A DNA stretch of 64,000 bases from contig CAJNDS010002146.1 in the NCBI GenBank assembly GCA_905221605.1, positions 1,268,906 to 1,332,905 of the forward strand, read 5' to 3'. The position numbers and the translations under genes were made by a program. The notes beneath the pieces are model-generated. The model was not told the origin of the DNA. It saw only the letters and a list, made by a program, of their open reading frames with translations, and searched no databases. The DNA comes from Symbiodinium natans (taxonomy: Eukaryota; Sar; Dinophyceae; Suessiales; Symbiodiniaceae). This document shows, one piece after another, positions 56,249-64,000 of this stretch; position 1 is the stretch's first letter, and each line of letters begins with the position of its first letter.

Positions 56249-56397
56249 GGTTCTTAAGGGAGGGGGGTTCAAGGGGGGTATGTAACCCAAGGTTCCCTAA
56301 TACTCCGCACTACTCCCTAAGATTCCCGAAGGCTCCCTAAGCTTCCCTAAAGTTCCCTATGTACCTACCCCCCTTGAACCCTCCTCCCTTAAGAACC
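56249..56397 (+). mobile_element. 149-bp element K with 36-bp terminal inverted repeats
   Basis: Left GGTTCTTAAGGGAGGGGGGT plus TCAAGGGGGGTATGTA (56249-56284) and right 56362-56397 pair with about two mismatches over 36 bp, one of the longest terminal repeats here. The 77-bp centre is a TTCCCTAA / ACTCCCTAA-type 10-12 bp degenerate repeat. Only one copy was seen in the window; the left end touches TTTAGGG. Confidence 0.85.
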
Positions 56398-56518
56398 CCT
56401 TTGCGGCTGCGCCATGTGGTTTTGGATTTAGGGTTAACTAGCGACACAGGGTAAGGGGACGGTGGGTTGTAGGGGATTGGCTTTGAATAATCTTGAATGA
56501 GCTGGGTATGCTAGTATT

Positions 56519-56620
56519 CCTAGTTGCTGAGTACCCTGGGCCAAAAAAGGTTAACCTTTCAATTGTGGTAGGATTCTATCTACCCCCAAAAGGTTCAAGG
56601 TTACCAACTCAGCTACTAGG
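56519..56620 (+). mobile_element. Family H MITE, best copy
   Basis: Left CCTAGTTGCTGAGTACCCT, right AAGGTTACCAACTCAGCTACTAGG: inverted over about 20 bp with a few mismatches. The interior matches 25002. Confidence 0.75.
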
Positions 56621-56897
56621 TTATTTAAGGTTTAGGGCTTGGGTTTCTGGCTGCCAGGGTAACGGTGCCTGTTTTCAGGTGCAATGGCTTCCAGGCTTCA
56701 GAGCTCTTGGGAGAAATCCGCTCCTGCGTTGCCCCAAAATGCGAACAAAGAAATCACCTGCCCAGGGACCAGACATTCAGGCGTCAACCATTGACCTTCC
56801 CCTAACGCCGTGGAGCCACGAGCGCCTCGACACCCATAAGTCAAGCCCTAAACCCTAAACCCTAAACCCTAAACCCTAAACCCTAAACCCTAAACCC

Positions 56898-57054
56898 AAG
56901 GGGTAGAAGGAGGGAGTCCTACAGGGACCCTTAATCTTATTCCCCTCTTCAACCCCTTTTTATACCTTATATATAGTCCCTATCCTAAGTAGCCCCCAAA
57001 GAACCCCTAAATCACCCCTAAGGTCCCTTATAAGGGTCCCTCCTTTAGTCCCTT
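56898..57054 (+). mobile_element. Family F MITE
   Basis: Left AAGGGGTAGAAGGAGGGA, right TCCCTCCTTTAGTCCCTT. The interior 'cccttaatcttattcccc ... cctaagtagccccc' is shared with 62388. Length about 157 bp. Confidence 0.7.
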
Positions 57055-57454
57055 GAATGATGCTTCGAACCTCCAGCACGCTAAACCACACTAGGGTTTA
57101 GGCGGTTTCGGGTTTCGGGTTTTCTTAAGCCCTGAGCCACAAAATCCTGAAACCACAGAGTTCCCGAAACACCCGGGATCCCAGGCCAGCAAATGATCCC
57201 ATCTCCCTCGTTCGTGCGCCCGCAACCCGCTCAACCAACCATAAACCCTAACACCCCTAAACCCTCAACTCACAGCCCAAGACCCTAAAACCGCGAGACT
57301 CCTGAAGTTTCTAGAAACCCTAAAACCCCGAAACCCCTAGAGACCCTGAACCCCAAAACCCCCAGCCCCTAAACGCCAAAACCCCAAAACCCGGTCCTGG
57401 GTTCGAGCGGATCGTTGAAGCAGTGGGTGCGCAGAAACCTCAGCCGGCTTCCTA

Positions 57455-57562
57455 GAGTTTAGGGTTTAGGGTTTAGGGTTTAGGGTTTAGGGTTTAGGGT
57501 TTAGGGTTTAGGGTTTAGGGTTTAGGGTTTAGGGTTTAGGGTTTAGGGTTTAGGGTTTAGGG
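57455..57562 (+). repeat. Interstitial telomeric array (TTTAGGG)n
   Basis: About 15 units, then a degenerate dimer region with TTTAGTGTTTAGGG and the 'gcagttcagtttaggg' duplication to 57685. Confidence 0.95.
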
Positions 57563-58350
57563 TTAGGGTCTACGGTGTAGGGGTAGTTCAGTTTAGGGTT
57601 TAGTGTTTAGGGTTTAGTGTTTAGGGTTTAGGGTTTACGGTTTAGGCGCAGTTCAGTTTAGGGTTTAGTGTTTAGGGTTTAGGGGGGCTTAGGGCCTGCA
57701 GGTTGAAAGAGTTTACATGGTTGGCCTGCAGTGCGTAGCCTAGGTTTAGAAATAGGATGTAGGGCTGTAATGCCAACCCTGAACCATAAATCCGAGGCAC
57801 GGTTTTTCGGCTTTAGCGCTTTTAAGTAGCCGAGGGCATGTGAACCCAATCTTGCCTAAACTCCTAAGCGTTCAGAGCTCAGACGCGGCTGGAGTTTACG
57901 GCTAGAGGTTCTAGGGCTTAGGGTTCAGAGTTTAGGTTTGTTTGCGGGCCTTCAGCCCTCAACCCCTACATCGATGTAATCCTACGTAAAGGCCCCTTTT
58001 GCCCTAAACCCTAAACTCTAAACCCTAAACCCTAAACCCCAAACCCTAAACCCTAAACCTTAAACCCTAAACCGTCGAAGCCTTGAAGCCTCCTCGTAAG
58101 AGCAGTGCCGAGAGTCACAAAGCTGTCAAGACCCGGCGGGGTTAAGCTCGCTGAGGGCTTCCAACCCTAAACCCCTAAACCCTAGCCCTAAACCCTAGCC
58201 CTAAACTCTCGCCCTAAACCCCAAACCCAAAACCCTAAACCCTGAACCTTCAACCCTGAACCCTATAAACCCTAAGCCCGGGTCACCCTTAAGGTCAGCG
58301 ATGGCAAGACCTGCTAACATGCTTCGTTGTCCAGTATCCTGGGAAGTACC

Positions 58351-58460
58351 AGGGTGCCCAGTAACCTAGGCTTAACAAGGGTGCCCTTTTTTGCTTAAAG
58401 GGGTTTGTAAGGGAACCTAACCCCCAAAAAAAAGGAAAAGGGTACTACTGGGCATCCTAG
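58351..58460 (+). mobile_element. Family A MITE, intact copy
   Basis: Left GGTGCCCAGTAACCTAGG, right ACTACTGGGCATCCTAG. The interior is nearly identical to 36432 (GGGTGCCCTTTTTTGCTTAA, AGGGGTTTGTAAGGGAACC), suggesting recent spread. Confidence 0.8.
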
Positions 58461-60303
58461 ACTAAAGGCAACCTGTGGGAATATAAAGGGAATAAAAGAC
58501 CCCCCCCCCCCTTCCTCTGGGGTGGGAGAAAAGTGTTTGATGGCCCTCCACAATCGGGCCAAAGCTGCTCTTCGCACCTCACGAAGCTTTCGAGCTTGTT
58601 CCGAAACCTAACCTTCACAGCATCGACGCCCTGTCACAGCAAACCCTAAACCCTAAACCCTAAATCCTAAACCCTAAACCCTATAGACCCGCAAACCACA
58701 TCCTTTCAATGAGGCTTCAGTCCGAAGCTCCTGCGGGCCACATACTGAATTCCCTCCACCGAAAATTTTCAAAAAGAAAGAAATTAGGGAGTTAGATGCC
58801 CTAGTAATATGGTGGCTTCCGAAATTTGGGGTACCCTTCCTGGGGTTTACAGAATAAGGATCGGATAGTACTTTTGGGGTATATAAATCTACCCCTTAGA
58901 GGCTTCGCTGTTCTACCCTGAAGTCGAATCCCAAGATGCCTTTAACGCGGGAATGAAGTCCTGAAACCAGACGGGGGAACCTCGAGCCTCAAACCCCTCG
59001 GCTCGAAACGTCGACCCTGAAACCTGAGTCAAGGGTTTAGCTTGGGTTTTTTAGAGTTTCACGGTTTTGGGGGGTTCGGGGTTCGGGGTATTGGGGTTTT
59101 AGGGTTGTTTTTGGGTGCAAGGGTTTTAGGGTTTTAGGGCTTTAGGGTTTAGGGCTTGCGTGGTTTAATTAACCCTGAGGCGCCAAGTGGCTGATTCATG
59201 CGCTCCTGTTTGGCATTGCTTCGCCGCCGTCGCTTTGCCATGGTAAGAGGACTCGCGTCCGTATAAAGCCTGGGTTCAGGGTCTAGGTTTATTGTTTAGG
59301 GTTTAGGCTCTTCATAGAGAAGAGGGAGGGGGGGTGGGGTGCAGCGTTGTTTGCCCCAGACCCGCAACTGAGACCTAAACTATGCTTAAGAGTTTTGAGG
59401 CTTCAAGGGAAAGAGAAAGGGTTAGGTCAAAGGTTACTCTACTAAGGATCCGGGGGTGGGTGTAAAGGGAGGTAGGTCTAAAGGGGCTCATACTCACCAA
59501 GTAAGCCCTTGATCAGACTTCTTTATGGGAAGACGGGCCAGTCGTTCCCTTGCGAACCCTAAACCCTAAACCCTAAACCCTAAACCCTAAACCCTAAACC
59601 CTAGTCATGACAGAGCCGGAAACCCAACCATCCCACAGGCCAAGAGCGCCAAGGTCCTGTGACAATCTAGCCTGTCTTCATGCCCTGCTCGACTCGTGCT
59701 TCGCTTAGCAGTCCCTTTTCGTGTGCCCTAAACCCTAAACCCTAAACCCTAAACCCTAAACCCTAAACCCTACACCCTCACCCCCCGGTAAGTACGGTCA
59801 AGGTTGAGGGTTGGGGGCTTGTAGCGGCTATGAATATATAGGCCTCTCTACTCTAAATGCCCCCCCCAACCCCCTGCCACAAGCTTGAGGGTCTAGCCTG
59901 TACTCATAAGGTTTAAAGGGAACCCTAAACCCTGAACCCTAAGCCCTAAACCATAAACCCTGAAACCTGAACCCTATACCCTATACCCTAAACCCTAAAC
60001 CCTAAACCCTCGCCTAGGTGCGTGGAGCAGGGATTGTGCGCGCCCTCAGAGATGCTGAGAATGCCAGCGGCTGCATTGTAGGCGCCTGCCTCCTCCCGCG
60101 TGCATGGTGCCTCAGTCGGTACTCCAAGTTCTCCAGGCTCATCAGCTCTCACCCTAAACCCTAGACCTTAGAAACCCCTAAACCCTAAACCCTGAATTTG
60201 GGTGTTTCAGTTTGACTTTCTGGCTTTGGGGATCTTGGAAGTGGCCAAAAAGCAAGCCCAACCCAAGAAAAATGCTATGGACTTGCACCCACTACGAATT
60301 GAA

Positions 60304-60372
60304 CAAATACTCTTCCTTAAAAACGCAATAAAGGGACTACTACTTTGTGGGGATTCTTAAGCAAATAGTAGC
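60304..60372 (+). mobile_element. Family G element without long poly-G
   Basis: 'caaatactcttccttaaa' on the left and GGGGATTCTTAAGCAAATAGTA on the right. The right 16 bases ATTCTTAAGCAAATAG are identical to 5259-5277 in the 2.1-kb element. Only four G precede the motif here. Confidence 0.5.
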
Positions 60373-60639
60373 ACAAGTCACACCCTCGACCATCCCAGAA
60401 TGTCGTGAGTTCACCACAGCACCTCCCAACTTTGTGACTTTGGGGACTACATGACTCCTCTGAGCATAGAAGTGTGCTTATGGACCCGAACCCCAAAACC
60501 CCAAACTCTAAATACCTTAAACCCCACCAGAAGCCAACACACAGCGCCTCTGGGCTTGGGAGGCTCAGCAATTCGTTTAAAGGTCACGTTGCAGCTAACA
60601 AACTCTGTTGGCGTAGGGTCACGTAGGGTTTAGGGTCTA

Positions 60640-61510
60640 AGGACTTTCTTGGGTCTTTGGCTTCTTGGACAAAGTTTCCTCTCAGCACGCGCTGTGCGAG
60701 GGCCTCCAAGAAACATTGCATCATGACCTCCCTTGTATTCGGCTGTTTGCGCGTTTGACAAGTCTGGGAAAACGCATACCCAACGAGATGGGGGGCCCCG
60801 TGTGTTGCAAACTGGCGATGAATAACCCATCATTGGGAAAAGGTCTTATGAATTGATTCTTAAGAAGAACCCGAAATAACGTTTTATAGTGGCATGCTTT
60901 GCTCAAAATCACCACTCATTTGCCTGTTTGTGGGTCTTTTGCAAACCAAAAAAACGTGCAGCAGGGGCGCACGGAAAACCGCCATCATGAAGATCACAGA
61001 AAGAAGCCCCAAAACAGATCGAAGAGACGCGCTCTCTAGCTCACCAATTCCTGACTGCTCATTACCGCTACAGTATCTTCTTCTGCTTTCTCCTGGTTCA
61101 TTAAGGCAATCAGAGCCAAGAAGCTTCAACAAAAGACCTCTGTGGGAATAGAAAGATATGGGGGGATGGTACGGATCTAACAATTTCCAAGCAATGAGCT
61201 AATTGCAAGTAATGCAGTTGAAGCTAACTTGCGCTTGCAAGGTTCCTTATGTTCCGATCGCTCACTACGTTTGATGAAGGTCTTTTTTGTGATCATTCTC
61301 AACATTAAGCCTCCAGAATAGCCTATATACGGCACTTTCTACAAAAAAACTGCGTTTTGCAAGCGGCCAAAAGCGCAACTGCTTTGTCTCAGTTTGGGGT
61401 TCGGAAAGTGCTAAGAAAAAAGCGAGTGACCACGATCGGCTGAATCGAGTTTCACGAACAATGAAAGATCGGTGGCCTCTGGCGTCTCCGTAAACTTTTC
61501 TTAGCCAACG
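60640..61510. other. Longest telomere-free island, gene fragment possible but unproven
   Basis: About 870 bp without any TTTAGGG unit. Overlapping frames of 60-99 codons occur on both strands (the longest are 60884-61183 and 61265-61522 on the minus strand, the latter entering CCCTAAA-like DNA only at its edge). None shows a domain I recognise, and no frame spans the island. It may hold exons of an intron-containing gene, an eroded gene, or plain intergenic DNA. Confidence 0.25.
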
Positions 61511-61786
61511 CCCGCACTGCAAATCCTAAACCCGAAGCCCTTGAGTATCCTGATTCTTGAGGGTGTTCCTGTAGTCTCCTAAACCCTAAACCCTAAACCC
61601 TCAACCCTGAATCCCTAAACCCTAAACCCTAAATCCTGAACCCTACAAGCGCCGGGGAGCCATGGGTTGAGTCACGATTCCATCAGACACTGCCCGGCCC
61701 TCGGCCAGAGGATAGGGTGGACTTGCATTGCTGCTTGGGGGTTTAGGGTTTAGGGTTTAGGGTTTAGGGTTTAGGGTTTAGGCTTC

Positions 61787-61857
61787 ACCCTAAGGGTCCA
61801 TGTACCTGAGTAGGGAATACCAAGTGTATAATAACAAGGTACATGGAGCCTTTGGCT
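61787..61857 (+). mobile_element. Family C MITE, shortest copy
   Basis: Left ACCCTAAGGGTCCATGTACC, right AGGTACATGGAGCCTTTGG, 71 bp in all. A telomeric array ends within a few bases of the left terminus. Confidence 0.7.
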
Positions 61858-62387
61858 TACACTTCAGTCGCGCCCGCCTATGGGTTTAGGGTTTAGGGTT
61901 TAGAATTTAGGGTTTAGGGTTTAGGGTTTGGGGTTTAGGGTTTAGGGTTTAGGGTTTGGGGTTTAGGGTCCCACTCTCTCCTCTGGGTTTTCAGCAGCCG
62001 GTCAACCTTAGACCTCCTTCTTTAAAAGAGACCACAACGCTCAGTGCCCTGTTTAGGGTTTAGGGCCAGTTTAGGGTTTAGGGCTTAGGGGGATCTCGGG
62101 CTTCCTGTGGAAGGAGGGGGCGGCCAAGTTTTGAAGATTACTCGGCTGACCTCCAGCTGCAATTATACGCAGGGGGGCGCCCCAACCCCAATCCCCCAAA
62201 CCCCCCCCCAAATCCCCCCCCCAACCCCCTAAACCCCCAAACGCCCTAAACCCCGTAAACCCTAAACGAAGACCGAAGACCGAAGATCTTGGGTTTCGGG
62301 TTGAGCATCAGCCGGGATGCGAGGTGAGTCGCCACCCCATCGATGACAGCCCATTCCTCGGCAATATTTGTAAACCCAAAATATGGT

Positions 62388-62540
62388 TAGGGGATATAAG
62401 GAGGGAACCCTAAAAGGTCCCTTAATCTTATTCCCCGATATAACCCCCACATATACCTTATTATATACTATATACTCCCTATATTGCCTAAGTAGCCCCT
62501 ACATTAACCCTAATGTCCCTTACCTCCTTTAGTCCCTTGA
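62388..62540 (+). mobile_element. Family F MITE
   Basis: Left TAGGGGATATAAGGAGGGAA, right TACCTCCTTTAGTCCCTTGA. The interior is shared with 56898; contains 'ccttattatatactatatactccctat', the site where the 12466 copy has its TA expansion. Confidence 0.7.
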
Positions 62541-62748
62541 TACGGGGAATCCTAAGCCCAAAACCCTGAATCCTGGGTACAGGGCAGAACTTGCCTGGAG
62601 TGTGATCTTACTCCCTGGGTTTAGGGCTTAGGGTTTAGGGTTTAGGGTATAGGGTATCAGAAGCACCTGCGGGTATCTGGCGGAAGTGGTGTTAGTAGTC
62701 CACCTTAGTGGGCTGTCTGGGAGATTCCTAAGCTAAGGCCTTCTTTTC

Positions 62749-62905
62749 GGATGCTCCCCCCTATACTAACAGCTCCTTAATGGGTTTAGGGTTTAGGGTT
62801 TAGGGTTTAAGGTTTAAGGTTTAGGGTTTAGGTTTAGGGTTCAGGGTTTAGGGTTTAGGGTTTGGGGTTTGGGGTTTGGGATTTAGGGTAAGGGGGCAAC
62901 ATCCC
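62749..62905 (-). mobile_element. Family I MITE with telomeric array replacing its centre
   Basis: GGATGCTCCCCCCTATACTA matches the inverted right end of the copy at 17138, and GGGGGCAACATCCC is the other terminus. Between them, instead of the roughly 60-bp unique centre of 17138, lies a TTTAGGG/TTTAAGG/TTTGGGG array (about 62781-62888), joined at TTAATGGG on one side and GGGTAAGGGG on the other. Confidence 0.75.
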
Positions 62906-63034
62906 AAGCCTCCTTACATAAACCTCAAACCACAATGTGAGGGCTTGACTGGATCTGAGGCATAGGGTTTGAGGGACAACCCCGGGGAGATTACTTGGCT
63001 GACCTTGCCGCAACTATATGCAAGCCTAAGCGCT

Positions 63035-63169
63035 AAACCCTAAACCCTAAACCCTAAACCCTAAACCCTAAACCCTAAACCCTAAACCCTAAACCCTAAA
63101 CCCTAAACCCTAAACCCTAAGCCCTAAACCCTAAACCCTAAACCCTAAACCCTAAACCCTAAACCCTAA
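63035..63169 (-). repeat. Interstitial telomeric array (CCCTAAA)n
   Basis: About 19 units with one CCCTAAG. Confidence 0.95.
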
Positions 63170-63461
63170 TCTGAAACCTCCAATCTCAATCTCAAGCAGC
63201 ATCACCACTCAAATGTGTGGGTTCAGTGCTTCCAGGGCTTTCCAAGCTCTCGACGCAAATCCGAAACCCGAGAACCCCAAATCCTTCGGATCTTGGGTAC
63301 ACCCTAAACCCTAAACCCCAAACCCTACACCCCAAACCCTAAACCCTAAACCCTAAACCCTAAACCCTAAACCCCAAGAGCCGGGATGCGAGGGCTTGAG
63401 TCGGTACCCCATTATCGCCAGCGCATTCCTCGGTAACGTTACTCTGCAGAACCCAAAATGG

Positions 63462-63602
63462 GTTTGGGGTTTAGGGTTTAGGGTTTAGGGTTTAGGGTTT
63501 AGGGTTTAAGGTTTAAGGTTTAGGGTTTAGGGTTTGGGGTTTGGGGTTTGGGGTTTGGGGTTTGGGGTTTGGGGTTTGGGGTTTGGGGTTTGGGGTTTAG
63601 GG
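63462..63602 (+). repeat. TTTAGGG array turning into (TTTGGGG)n
   Basis: Six canonical units, two TTTAAGG units and two further TTTAGGG, then about nine perfect TTTGGGG units (63534-63597). Order and purity suggest block amplification of the variant. Confidence 0.95.
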
Positions 63603-64000
63603 CTTCGCGTCTTCGGATCTAAGATTTAGGGGGAGGGCGGTGCACGTGATTTAGAGGTGCGGGTTCAGGTTGCTTTCTGGTTTAGGATGTAGGGCTTAGG
63701 GTTGTTTTAGCCCCAGAAGACACATGATGCGTCAGAAGTCTCCGAAACGGTTGTACAGGGCTTTACGGGCCTAGACAATTGCCCAACATCATCCCCTGCT
63801 AATTCCTACGTAGCTATCGTCTTTGAGACATATAAAGTCCCCCAAGACTGGACGCACCTATTATAATTCACAGCGCCTTTGTATCAGGACAACTTCAGGG
63901 GAAGAGAGCTCACCCATGGTTTCTGTGTGGCGGATTCGACGCAAAAGCCTGTGCCCTCAAACATCTCGCAAAGGACTCCCCCCCCCCCACCCCATGTTTA

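Larger units (their letters stand above)
61523..64000. other. Telomeric mosaic to window end, no gene seen
   Basis: Blocks at 61578-61635, 61741-61780, 61882-61970, 62053-62090, 62615-62650, 63300-63372 and others listed separately. 62170-62240 is a C-rich CCCCCAAA/CCCCCCAA run. 63690-64000 is unique sequence ending in a short poly-C run. Confidence 0.65.

Overview
This is eukaryotic nuclear DNA, and I find no gene in it that I can support. The dominant feature is interspersed plant-type telomeric sequence: TTTAGGG on the + strand or its complement CCCTAAA. It occurs as dozens of short arrays in both orientations, from 1 to about 38 repeats, separated by 50-400 bp of mostly unique DNA across the whole 64 kb. 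TTTAGGG telomeres are known in plants and green algae, cryptophytes, glaucophytes, brown algae, chromerids and dinoflagellates. The sequence does not let me choose among these. Mid-range base composition, absence of long ORFs and abundance of microsatellites, poly-G/poly-C runs and small DNA elements fit a gene-poor (subtelomeric or heterochromatic) part of an algal or protist genome. No rRNA, tRNA, CRISPR, bacterial operon or viral gene was seen.

Layout. 1-4.0 kb: telomeric mosaic. 4.34-6.46 kb: an AT-rich 2.1-kb block bounded by long inverted termini (TA run, poly-C, shared 3' motif), with internal tandem repeats and a large hairpin, probably a non-autonomous DNA transposon. 6.5-21.3 kb: telomeric mosaic with many 100-250 bp inverted-terminal-repeat elements (MITE-like). 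21.36-21.97 kb: a 32-bp satellite with a 96-bp higher-order period. 22-33 kb: mosaic with microsatellites and poly-G tracts. 33.10-33.61 kb: a 509-bp pogo/Emigrant-like element with TA target duplication and a tRNA-like internal segment. 33.6-60.6 kb: mosaic, including arrays of degenerate telomeric units (CCCGAAA, GGGCTTA, TTTAGGGG, CCCTGAAG) and the longest clean array (54.34-54.58 kb). 60.64-61.51 kb: the longest stretch free of telomeric repeats. 61.5-64 kb: mosaic again.

By comparing the window with itself I could define about ten small inverted-repeat families (called A-J here), each with terminal inverted repeats and usually 2-8 copies. The key observation is that several copies carry a telomeric array inside them while sister copies do not. 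These pairs act as filled and empty sites. Junctions lie at 2-4 nt of TTTAGGG microhomology, and in several cases the array is flanked by direct duplications of about 9, 15, 25 or 50 bp. This suggests that telomeric DNA was added at internal breaks (telomerase-mediated or capture-type repair) repeatedly and after the MITEs had spread. The arrays are therefore secondary insertions, not remnants of chromosome ends.
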